A stretch of DNA of 6,235 nt from Desulfuromonadaceae bacterium (lineage in GTDB: Bacteria; Desulfobacterota; Desulfuromonadia; Desulfuromonadales; SZUA-401): the NCBI GenBank assembly GCA_003246035.1, contig QKBP01000027.1:1-6235 (forward strand). The letters are read 5' to 3'. Both the position numbers and the translations under genes were made by a program. Shown here piece after piece: positions 1 through 4,776 of the stretch. Position 1 is the first letter of the stretch, and each line of letters starts with the position of its first letter. The notes under the pieces are model-generated. The model was not told the origin of the DNA, did not search any database, and saw only the letters and a program-made list of their open reading frames with translations.

Positions 1-1
1 G

Positions 2-364
2 GCGGGGATCGCGGCGACCCGCGCCAAGGTGGCGCGGCGGGTCGCGCTGTTTCGAGGGGAGCGGCCGTGGCCGGAGCTGGCCGGGCGCGCGCTGGTGGTG
101 GTCGACGACGGGCTGGCGAGCGGCTTCACCCTGGCGGTGGCGCTAGACGCGCTGCGCCGCGCCGGGGCGGAGCGGCTGACGGCGGCGGTGCCGACCGGCC
201 ACGGCGAGAGCCTGGAGCGGATCGCCGGCGAAGTGGAGACGCTCTGCTGCGCCAACCTCCGCACCGGGATGCCCTACGCGGTGGCCGATGCCTACCGGAG
301 CTGGCGTGACGTGACGGAAGACGAGGCGCTGGCGCTGCTGGAGGCGGCCTCGGCGCGTCCCTGA
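2..364 (+). CDS. Phosphoribosyltransferase-domain protein, C-terminal part (5' end outside window)
   Basis: The reading frame is open from the left edge, so the start codon and N-terminal part are missing; an ATG-less run from position 2 reads AGIAATRAKVARR. At about nt 89-130 it encodes LVVVDDGLASGFT, a beta strand followed by the acidic pair and small-residue loop that binds PRPP in type I phosphoribosyltransferases (PF00156). The usual Thr of that loop is Ser here. Upstream residues (an R-rich segment with FRGERPWPELAGR) and downstream ones (AVPTGHGESLERI) fit the stand-alone putative phosphoribosyltransferase family rather than purine salvage enzymes or ComF. The substrate base is unknown. 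The gene ends with TGA at 362-364, 11 nt from the stop of the convergent lipoprotein gene, leaving no room for a dedicated terminator. The family call is fairly safe; the function is not. Confidence 0.8.
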   Translation, partial: AGIAATRAKVARRVALFRGERPWPELAGRALVVVDDGLASGFTLAVALDALRRAGAERLTAAVPTGHGESLERIAGEVETLCCANLRTGMPYAVADAYRSWRDVTEDEALALLEAASARP

Positions 365-375
365 CGGGGCGCGCC

Positions 376-846
376 TTAGCGCACGATCTTCCAGCTCCCG
401 TCGGGCTGGCGGCAGGCGGTGCCGTAGGCCTGCTGCTGCTCGTTGCCGATCCAGACGTTCTGGCGGTACTCGCGGCAGTAGCGGCCGTCGGTCTGCTGGT
501 AGGTCTCGGTCGGGGTGATCGTGCCGTAGTGCCCGCTGTCGGGGTTGCGCCACGGCGTGGTGGTGCGGGTCGGCGCGTACTCGAGGGCGTACTGGGCGTT
601 CTGCTGCATGATCGCCACGTCCTGCTGATCGAGGGTGCGGCCGATGCTCTGGCCGATCAGCGCCCCGGCGAGGGTGCCGATCGCCACCCCGACCAGCTCC
701 CCTTCGCCGTGGCCGAAGTGCGAGCCGATCCAGGCGCCGGTGCCGGCGCCGATCAGGGTGCCGGCCTGCTCGTGCGGTCCGGCGGTCGGGGCGCAACCCG
801 AAAAGAGCAGGGCGGCACAGGCCAACAGGGTCAGAAACTTTTTCAT
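376..846 (-). CDS. Glycine-zipper outer-membrane lipoprotein (17 kDa surface antigen / RT0821-like)
   Basis: The 156-residue product begins with a lipoprotein signal: KK at 2-3, a hydrophobic core at 4-16 and lipobox FSGC with the lipidated Cys at 18. The residue after Cys is Ala, not Asp, which favours outer-membrane sorting. Residues 29-69 form a glycine zipper: glycines recur every four residues or so (33, 37, 41, then 53, 57, 61, 65, 69) in two hydrophobic stretches split by a polar GHGEGE turn. The C-terminal part has the family features NPDSG, CREY and a final DGSWKIVR. Proteins of this type are small envelope lipoproteins of poorly defined function. The start is supported by GAGGAG about 7 nt upstream on the minus strand. 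The gene is divergent from the GNAT gene and tail-to-tail with the phosphoribosyltransferase gene. A longer in-frame extension to 945 lacks a signal peptide and is unlikely. Confidence 0.88.
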   Translation of the reverse strand: MKKFLTLLACAALLFSGCAPTAGPHEQAGTLIGAGTGAWIGSHFGHGEGELVGVAIGTLAGALIGQSIGRTLDQQDVAIMQQNAQYALEYAPTRTTTPWRNPDSGHYGTITPTETYQQTDGRYCREYRQNVWIGNEQQQAYGTACRQPDGSWKIVR

Positions 847-900
847 CGCGGACTCCTCGTGTCTCCTTGTTCGGCAGCCGTCAGCCGCCCGCAGGTCGGT

Positions 901-929
901 TGTACATCCAGTATAGACTGTTTTACCAT
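901..929 (+). promoter_or_regulatory. Possible sigma-70-type promoter for the GNAT operon
   Basis: TGTACA (901-906) and TACCAT (924-929) are separated by 17 nt, each matching four of six consensus bases. Transcription would start near 936, giving a leader of about 30 nt with the ribosome binding site AGGAGGT at 954-960. It overlaps the possible minus-strand -10 of the lipoprotein gene, so the two divergent promoters may interfere with each other. Prediction by eye only. Confidence 0.4.
910..915 (-). promoter_or_regulatory. Possible -10 element for the lipoprotein gene
   Basis: On the minus strand the sequence reads TATACT, five of six matches to TATAAT, about 64 nt upstream of the lipoprotein start. 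No good -35 box is visible at the right spacing; the hexamer 17 nt upstream reads TGCATC. It stands out in an otherwise GC-rich gap and lies inside the region used by the proposed divergent promoter of the opposite gene. Prediction by eye only. Confidence 0.35.
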
Positions 930-965
930 GAGGATGCAGGTCCACCCCGCGACAGGAGGTTCGCC

Positions 966-1259
966 ATGCCGTTGGATATCCGCCACAACCCCGGGGCGCA
1001 GCGCTTCGAGGTCAGCATCGAGGGGATCCTCGCGGTCCTCGAGTACACCCTCGGCGAACAGCTGATCGCCTTCACCCACACCCTGGTGCCGCCGGAGCTG
1101 GGGGGGCAGGGGGTCGGCGGGCAGCTCGCCAGGGCCGGTCTCGACTACGCCCGGGAGCAGGCGCTGTCGGTCGACCCGGTCTGCCCGTTCGTGGCCGGCT
1201 ACATCGAGAAACACCCGGAGTATCAAGCCCTTCTCGTCCCGTCGTCAGGGCGGATCTAG
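966..1259 (+). CDS. Small GNAT-family N-acetyltransferase (YjdJ/NATD1 type)
   Basis: This 97-residue protein matches the compact GCN5-related acetyltransferases (PF14542, COG2388), which are about 90-110 residues and hold little more than the acetyl-CoA core. Visible features are an N-terminal beta region (RFEVSIEGILAVLEYTL), the strand FTHTLVPPELGGQGVGGQL at about 36-54 carrying the Q-x-x-G-x-G/A-like pyrophosphate loop, a helix (ARAGLDYAREQ), and the family signature CPFVAGYIEKHPEYQ at 73-87. The acceptor substrate of this group is unknown. AGGAGGT at 954-960, five nt before the ATG, is a near-perfect ribosome binding site and fixes the start; a longer frame starting at 867 has no such site. 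It is the first gene of a run of four. The next start lies 8 nt after its stop, which suggests co-transcription. Confidence 0.9.
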   Translation: MPLDIRHNPGAQRFEVSIEGILAVLEYTLGEQLIAFTHTLVPPELGGQGVGGQLARAGLDYAREQALSVDPVCPFVAGYIEKHPEYQALLVPSSGRI

Positions 1260-1267
1260 GGGCGGCG

Positions 1268-1720
1268 ATGGACGTCGACCGGATCGCCACCCGCACCCTG
1301 CTGCCGGGGCTGCTGGTCGCCCTGGCGGTGGCCGGCTACTTCGCCTTCGGCACCGTCGAGACCGTCGAGCTCGACCGCGGCGGCGCCCCCGCGCTGCCCC
1401 CCCTCCCGATCCCGGAACCGCTCCCCCCGCCCGCGCTGCGCGACGGCCGCCTGAGCGTCGGCGAGCAGCTCGCGTCGCTGGCCGAGCTGGAGCAGCGGCA
1501 GCAGCGGCTCGGTTTCGTGCGGGTCGGGCGGTTCGGCAGCGCCTGGCCGGCGCGGATCGTCGAGATCGCCGAGGACCGCGACGGGATCCGCTTCGTGCGC
1601 GGCGACGGCACCCCGCACAGCTACCGCGAGTTCGACGGCTACCGCATGCAGATGGTGCGCCTGAAGCGCGGGGGCGAGGAGACCATCGTGGTCTTCCGCG
1701 CCCGGAACAAGAGCTCCTGA
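1268..1720 (+). CDS. Membrane-anchored protein of unknown function
   Basis: I do not recognise this 150-residue protein. Residues 11-27 are a single hydrophobic segment (LLPGLLVALAVAGYFAF) following a short charged N-terminus, so it is probably an N-terminally anchored inner-membrane protein with its C-terminal part in the periplasm, or an uncleaved signal anchor. Residues 41-55 are a proline-rich linker. Residues 60-150 look like a small folded domain rich in charged residues, with a possible helix at about 62-80 (Leu, Glu and Gln rich) followed by alternating strands ending in ETIVVFRARNKSS. There are no cysteines, so redox or metal roles are unlikely. The ribosome binding site AGGGG (1258-1262) overlaps the stop codon of the GNAT gene, and the YjbR gene starts 12 nt after this one ends. 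GC-rich third positions support it as a real gene. Confidence 0.72.
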   Translation: MDVDRIATRTLLPGLLVALAVAGYFAFGTVETVELDRGGAPALPPLPIPEPLPPPALRDGRLSVGEQLASLAELEQRQQRLGFVRVGRFGSAWPARIVEIAEDRDGIRFVRGDGTPHSYREFDGYRMQMVRLKRGGEETIVVFRARNKSS

Positions 1721-1732
1721 AGGGAGGGACGC

Positions 1733-2095
1733 ATGGATCTGCTGGAACTGCGCCGCTACCTGCTGGCCAAGCCGGGGGCGGCGGAGACCTTCCCCTTCGA
1801 CCCGGTGACCCTGGTGGTCAAGGTGGCGGGGAAGATGTTCGCCCTGGTCGGGCTCGACGATGAGCCGCTCGAGGTCAACCTCAAGTGCGAGCCGTTCAAG
1901 GCCGAGCTGCTGCGCGAGCAGTACGCCGCGATCCGCCCCGGCTACCACATGAACAAGCGCCACTGGAACACCGTGACCCTCGACGGCTCCCTCGACGACG
2001 CCTTCGTGCAGGTGCTGATCGACGAGTCGTACGCCCTGGTGGTGGCGGGGCTGACCCGCGCGCAGCGCGCCGCGCTGGGAGGGGCGGGGGCATGA
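1733..2095 (+). CDS. MmcQ/YjbR family protein
   Basis: The 120-residue product fits the YjbR/MmcQ family (PF04237), single-domain proteins of about 110-120 residues with a CyaY-like fold, often labelled DNA-binding on the basis of structure. Matching features are an N-terminal helix with KPGAAETFPF at 13-22, strands VTLVVKVAGKMFALV at 25-39, the segment LEVNLKCEPFKAELL at 46-60, and the strongly conserved PGYHMNKRHWNTVTLDG at about 69-85, followed by the C-terminal helix with SYALVV. The molecular role is not established. GGGAGG about 6 nt upstream supports the ATG. Its TGA overlaps the ATG of the next gene (ATGA, 2092-2095), a sign of translational coupling. Confidence 0.9.
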   Translation: MDLLELRRYLLAKPGAAETFPFDPVTLVVKVAGKMFALVGLDDEPLEVNLKCEPFKAELLREQYAAIRPGYHMNKRHWNTVTLDGSLDDAFVQVLIDESYALVVAGLTRAQRAALGGAGA

Positions 2096-2502
2096 AGCTG
2101 GTGATGCTCTACTGCGAGCGCTTCGCCTACACCCCGGCGCACAAGAGCCTCGAAGGCGTCCCCGACGCCAGCACCCCGGTCGAGCTGGAGCGGGCGCTGG
2201 TGGGGCTGATCCACGCCGAGGAGCTCGACATGGCCGACCCGGCGCGCACCGAGAAGCGGCTGATCAAGAACCTCAAGTGGGGGGCGCGCAAGAACGACAC
2301 CGGGACCATCGTGCTCCACTCCTTCTCCCACCTCGCCGCGAGCAAGGCCGCCCCCGACTTCACCGGCGCGCTGCTCGAGCGGGCCGCGACCCGCCTCGCC
2401 GAGGCCGGCTACGCCCCCCACCTGACCCCGTTCGGCTACTTCCTCGACCTCGACCTGCAGGCGCCGGGACGTTCGACGGCGCGGATCTTCGCCGAGTTCT
2501 AG
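2092..2502 (+). CDS. Stand-alone threonyl-tRNA synthetase editing domain protein
   Basis: This 136-residue protein resembles the N-terminal editing domain of archaeal threonyl-tRNA synthetase (PF08915, D-Tyr-tRNA deacylase-like fold), which removes serine mischarged onto tRNA-Thr. Family features are the opening strand MKLVMLYCERFAY, the strand ALVGLIHAEELD (35-46), VLHSFSHLAASKAAP (74-88) with the conserved His80, and TPFGYFLDLDLQAPGR (112-127). No synthetase catalytic or anticodon-binding domains follow. Bacterial ThrRS has its own, different editing domain, so this would be an extra trans-acting factor. From memory, archaeal enzymes have a Tyr-Lys pair after the PFG motif; here the aligned residues appear to be Phe-Leu, so the chemistry or substrate may differ. 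The start ATG overlaps the TGA of the YjbR gene and has GGAGGGG-like sequence upstream. A longer frame from 1885 would overlap YjbR almost wholly and is rejected. Confidence 0.85.
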   Translation: MKLVMLYCERFAYTPAHKSLEGVPDASTPVELERALVGLIHAEELDMADPARTEKRLIKNLKWGARKNDTGTIVLHSFSHLAASKAAPDFTGALLERAATRLAEAGYAPHLTPFGYFLDLDLQAPGRSTARIFAEF

Positions 2503-2520
2503 GCGCTCCTGCAATCGTCG

Positions 2521-2549
2521 TCGACAGCGCCGCGCGCCCGTGGTATGAG
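2521..2549 (+). promoter_or_regulatory. Extended -10 promoter upstream of yaeQ
   Basis: TCGACA (2521-2526, five of six to TTGACA) and TATGAG (2544-2549, four of six) are 17 nt apart, and TGG just before the -10 supplies the TGn extension. Transcription would start near 2556, downstream of the in-frame ATG at 2545, which supports ATG 2587 as the true start of yaeQ. It also suggests that yaeQ can be expressed independently of the four genes before it. Confidence 0.55.
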
Positions 2550-2586
2550 TGGCGCTGCGCTTATTCCACCCCCTGCGAGGTACCCC

Positions 2587-3126
2587 ATGGCCCTGCCGGC
2601 CACCGTCTACAAGGTCCAGCTGTCGCTCGCCGACATGGACCGCCAGGTCTACGCCGATTTCCCCCTGACCCTGGCCCGCCACCCGAGCGAGACCGAGGAG
2701 CGCCTGATGGTGCGGCTGCTCGCCTTCGCCCTGCACGCCGACGAGCAGCTGCAGTTCACCCGCGGGCTGTGCGCCGACGACGAGCCGGAGCTGTGGCAGA
2801 GGGACCCCACCGGCACCATCGAGCTCTGGATCGAGGTCGGGCTGCCGGAGGAGAAGCGCCTGCGCAAGGCCTGCGGGCGCGCCGAGCGGGTGGTGCTCTA
2901 CAGCTACGGCGGGCACGCCGCGCGGCTGTGGTGGGAGCGCAACGCCGCGCTGCTGGCGCGCCTCGCCAACCTGACGGTGGTCGAGTTCCCCGAGGCGGCG
3001 AGCCGCGCCCTGGCCGGGCTGGCGGCGCGGGGCCTGAAGCTCCAGGTCACCGTCCAGGACGGCCACCTCTGGCTCGACAACGGCGCCACCACCCTCGAGG
3101 TCGTGCCGGAGCGGCGCCAGGGGTGA
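2587..3126 (+). CDS. yaeQ: YaeQ family protein
   Basis: The 179-residue product aligns from memory along its length with E. coli YaeQ (about 180 residues; PF07152). Conserved stretches are MALPATVYK at the start, LTLARHPSETEERLMVRLLAFAL (27-49), the near-invariant FTRGLCADDEPELW (57-70), IELWIEVGLPEEKRLRKAC (77-95), and a C-terminal QVTVQDGHLWL. The family has a PD-(D/E)XK nuclease-like fold; acidic residues in GLCADDEPE and IELWIEVG fall where that fold places its active site. Its cellular function is uncertain; older reports of a link to RfaH-dependent haemolysin expression were not general. I chose ATG 2587 because it aligns with the family N-terminus and has GAGGT at 2577-2581; the upstream in-frame ATG at 2545 sits inside the proposed -10 box. 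Confidence 0.93.
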   Translation: MALPATVYKVQLSLADMDRQVYADFPLTLARHPSETEERLMVRLLAFALHADEQLQFTRGLCADDEPELWQRDPTGTIELWIEVGLPEEKRLRKACGRAERVVLYSYGGHAARLWWERNAALLARLANLTVVEFPEAASRALAGLAARGLKLQVTVQDGHLWLDNGATTLEVVPERRQG

Positions 3127-3165
3127 GAAGAGGGCGAATAACCCCGGAATGGTCCACATCGACAC

Positions 3166-3183
3166 CGCCGGGGGCGCCCGGCG
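3166..3183 (+). terminator. GC-rich hairpin after yaeQ, possible terminator
   Basis: CGCCGGG (3166-3172) pairs with CCCGGCG (3177-3183) around a 4-nt GGCG loop, 40 nt after the yaeQ stop. The next T-rich stretch (CTTTTCTT) begins only about 8 nt later, so it is not a classical intrinsic terminator. It could equally be the edge of the repeat block that follows. Confidence 0.35.
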
Positions 3184-3186
3184 CGC

Positions 3187-3218
3187 GCCTGACTTTTCTT
3201 GCTTGTCCAAGAAAAGTC
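3187..3218. repeat. Perfect 13-bp inverted repeat, probable dispersed intergenic element
   Basis: CTGACTTTTCTTG (3187-3199) and CAAGAAAAGTCAG (3206-3218) are exact reverse complements around the 6-nt loop CTTGTC. The A/T-rich arms contrast with the surrounding GC-rich DNA. The continuation CAAAAGAAGGACACCCC resembles, from memory, an intergenic repeat seen in many copies in Geobacter relatives and other proteobacteria; this cannot be verified from a single copy. A hairpin with a U-rich left arm could also help end transcription from yaeQ. Confidence 0.6.
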
Positions 3219-3271
3219 AGCAAAAGAAGGACACCCCGGTGTCGTCCCCCGACGATCGGGTACCCTCGCTG

Positions 3272-3333
3272 GCGGGGCGTTTTCATCCAAGCGGCTCGCG
3301 TGCTCGCCAGGCGGCTCAGATGAAAATCCCCGC
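3272..3333. repeat. Long imperfect inverted repeat (15-16 nt arms, 31-nt loop)
   Basis: GCGGGGCGTTTTCATC (3272-3287) pairs with GATGAAAATCCCCGC (3319-3333); the arms match except for one two-against-one-base irregularity. The 31-nt loop holds GCGGCTC twice (3291-3297 and 3311-3317). The arrangement suggests a mobile intergenic repeat or a structured RNA rather than coding sequence. No target-site duplication or transposase is visible. Confidence 0.55.
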
Positions 3334-3395
3334 ACTCGGTGACTCCTCACGGGGCCCCGGAAAGGCCGTGGAACAGTCAAAAGCCTCACCCCCAT

Positions 3396-3438
3396 TCCCC
3401 TGACGGAGCGCCAGGGGACGCCTGGCTGCCGCCGCTCC
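3396..3438. repeat. Nested and mutually exclusive hairpins
   Basis: Two foldings are possible. In one, TCCCCTG (3396-3402) pairs with CAGGGGA (3412-3418). In the other, GGAGCG (3405-3410) pairs with CGCTCC (3433-3438), enclosing CCAGG (3411-3415) paired with CCTGG (3421-3425). The two share bases and cannot form together. No T-run follows, so a terminator is unlikely. This is probably part of the same repeat block as the inverted repeats upstream. Confidence 0.4.
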
Positions 3439-3459
3439 TGGGACGTTTTCCTTCGCCCC

Positions 3460-3488
3460 TTGGCCTTTCGCCCGCCATCTGCTACCAT
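3460..3488 (+). promoter_or_regulatory. Extended -10 promoter of the SseB-like gene
   Basis: TTGGCC (3460-3465, four of six) and TACCAT (3483-3488, four of six) are 17 nt apart, with TGC directly before the -10 giving the TGn extension. The start of transcription would be near 3495, leaving a leader of about 53 nt. The layout matches the proposed promoters of yaeQ and the selenoprotein gene. Confidence 0.5.
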
Positions 3489-3547
3489 GCCCGCTCTTTG
3501 TCCGCCCGTAGTGTATCTCCAGTCCGTTTGACGAAAGGCATCGCTTC

Positions 3548-3979
3548 ATGACTCCGCTCGACCAGGTGCTCGCCACCTTCCACGACGATCCGTCCGACAC
3601 CGACAACCGCCACGCCTTCTACCGCCAGTTCCTCGAGACCATCTTCTTCATCCCGACCTACGACGAGAAGACCGGCGAGATCGCCAAGGGGGGCGGGGAC
3701 GACCAGATGCTGCCGCTGATCATGGAGGCGGACGACAAGAACTACCTGATGATCTTCGACCTCGAGGACCGGGTCGCCGAGTGGGCCGAGGAAGGGGTGC
3801 ACTGCATCGCCCTGCCGGGGCACGTGGTGATCGAGATGGCTACGCCCGAGCTCTACCTGGCGATGAACGTCGGCACCGAGCACACCAAGCAGTTCGTCCC
3901 CGAGGAGATCGCCTGGCTCAAGCAGGTGGTCAAGCAGAGCAAGGAAGCCGCCGAGGCCGACGCGGGGAAGGGCAACTAG
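3548..3979 (+). CDS. SseB N-terminal-domain protein
   Basis: The 143-residue protein fits the SseB family N-terminal domain (PF07179). It starts with a short helix, then [18 protein letters not shown] (24-41) matching the family strand in which the small domain meets its ligand side, [25 protein letters not shown] (about 55-79), and the C-terminal signature [25 protein letters not shown]. coli SseB is named for altered serine sensitivity when overexpressed; the biochemical role is unknown and should not be carried over. This copy has only the first of the two E. coli SseB domains. The start has only a weak AAAGG 9 nt upstream, but it begins the conserved helix. The exonuclease gene begins 4 nt after its stop, so the two are very probably co-transcribed. 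Confidence 0.82.
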   Translation: MTPLDQVLATFHDDPSDTDNRHAFYRQFLETIFFIPTYDEKTGEIAKGGGDDQMLPLIMEADDKNYLMIFDLEDRVAEWAEEGVHCIALPGHVVIEMATPELYLAMNVGTEHTKQFVPEEIAWLKQVVKQSKEAAEADAGKGN

Positions 3980-3983
3980 GCGC

Positions 3984-4607
3984 ATGGCGCTGCACCGCGA
4001 ACCGTTCATCGTCCTCGACTTCGAGACCAGCGGGGTGTCGCCGTCGCGCGGCGACCGCGCGATCGAGATCGGTGCGGTGCGCATCGAGGCGGGGCGGGTG
4101 GTCGAGCGCTTCCAGAGCCTGATGAACCCGGGCCTCCGGATCAACAGCTTCATCGAGAGCTTCACCGGGATCAGCAACGCCATGCTCGCCGGCGCCCCCG
4201 ACAACGCCGAGGTGATGGCGCGCTTCGCCGACTTCATCGCCGACGGCGCGCCGCTGGTGGCGCACAACGCCGGCTTCGACCAGCGCTTCCTCGAGTACGA
4301 GCTGAAGCAGATCGGCCGTTCCCACCGCAGCGTCTTCGGCTGCTCGATGCTCGCCGCCCGGCGGGTCTACCCCGACGCCCCCAACCACAAGCTCGGCACC
4401 CTGGTGTCCTGGAAGGAGCTCGAGCACGACGGGACCTTCCACCGCGCCCTCGCCGACGCCGAGATGACTGCCCGGCTCTGGCTGCGCATGCTCGAGGACC
4501 TGAACGCCGCCTACGGCCTGGAGGAGATCCCCTTCGCGCTGATGTGCGAGCTGGGGAAGGTGAGCTGCCGCAAGGCGGAGGCGTTCCTGCTCCGGCAGGC
4601 GGGGTAG
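3984..4607 (+). CDS. DnaQ-like DEDDh 3'-5' exonuclease
   Basis: All five catalytic residues of the DEDDh exonuclease family (PF00929) are present: Asp12 and Glu14 in LDFETSG (Exo I), Asp99 in VAHNAGFD (Exo II), and His153 with Asp158 in HRALADA (Exo III). The 207-residue protein is a bare exonuclease domain plus a C-terminal helix of about 30 residues; there is no polymerase, UvrC-like endonuclease or BRCT domain. Members remove nucleotides from DNA or RNA 3' ends with two metal ions and serve as polymerase proofreading subunits, RNase T or stand-alone nucleases. [14 protein letters not shown] resembles the epsilon/PolC type more than RNase T. It is not safe to call it dnaQ, because paralogues are common. 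The ribosome binding site is weak (AAGGG at 3968-3972, about 11 nt away), suggesting translation coupled to the SseB-like gene 4 nt upstream. Confidence 0.9.
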   Translation: MALHREPFIVLDFETSGVSPSRGDRAIEIGAVRIEAGRVVERFQSLMNPGLRINSFIESFTGISNAMLAGAPDNAEVMARFADFIADGAPLVAHNAGFDQRFLEYELKQIGRSHRSVFGCSMLAARRVYPDAPNHKLGTLVSWKELEHDGTFHRALADAEMTARLWLRMLEDLNAAYGLEEIPFALMCELGKVSCRKAEAFLLRQAG

Positions 4608-4710
4608 GGGCGCCCCGTTCCCGCTCCCCCTGGCGGCCCCACGCTCCAGGACGCAGGGCGAAGCCCTCTGCCGGCCCTCCCCATCGCCCCGTCGGTCAAT
4701 CGCCCCGCGC

Positions 4711-4738
4711 TGCACATTCCCGACTCCTCTGCTATGCT
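4711..4738 (+). promoter_or_regulatory. Extended -10 promoter of the SelW-like gene
   Basis: TGCACA (4711-4716, four of six) and TATGCT (4733-4738, four of six) are 16 nt apart, with TGC at 4730-4732 as the extended -10. Transcription would start near 4745, only about 5 nt before the in-frame ATG at 4750, which favours ATG 4777 as the start of translation. The rest of the 169-bp gap (4608-4776) holds only short GC-rich palindromes such as GGGGCGCCCC at 4607-4616. Confidence 0.5.
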
Positions 4739-4776
4739 TTAGGTGTCTCATGAGACCGACACGTCCGCGAGGGGTT

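Larger units (their letters stand above)
3127..3547. other. Gene-free interval of about 420 bp, rich in inverted repeats
   Basis: I see no credible gene between yaeQ and the SseB-like gene. Frames that cross it lack ribosome binding sites, and their translations are rich in Arg, Pro and Ser with no recognisable domain. The stretch from 3166 to 3438 holds at least four inverted repeats and has a less GC-rich, patchy composition. The last 90 bp hold the promoter and leader of the next operon. Confidence 0.6.

Noticed and set aside
1885..2091. Upstream extension of the editing-domain gene
   Set aside because: It would overlap the YjbR gene almost wholly and adds only Arg-rich sequence; ATG 2092 starts exactly at the family's first strand.
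2545..2586. Earlier start for yaeQ at ATG 2545
   Set aside because: It lies in the proposed -10 box, has no ribosome binding site, and the added residues are not part of the YaeQ family N-terminus.
1942..3210. 422-codon open frame on the minus strand
   Set aside because: It runs opposite YjbR, the editing-domain gene and yaeQ, all of which have recognised families. Its translation is Arg/Gly/Glu-rich with no domain, as expected for antisense of GC-rich genes.
2277..3323. 348-codon plus-strand frame
   Set aside because: It covers yaeQ and its neighbour in another frame, has Arg/Ala/Gly low-complexity sequence and no ribosome binding site.
3127..3547. A CRISPR array or phage attachment site in the repeat-rich gap
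   Set aside because: There are no regularly spaced direct repeats, and no cas gene, integrase or tRNA nearby. The repeats are inverted, not tandem.
3482..4267. 261-codon minus-strand frame, and the overlapping 285-codon one at 3930-4787
   Set aside because: Both are antisense to the SseB-like and exonuclease genes and show no domain, signal peptide or ribosome binding site.
4655..4667. AGGGC-GAA-GCCCT hairpin as a terminator after the exonuclease gene
   Set aside because: The stem is only 5 bp with a 3-nt loop and no T-run follows.
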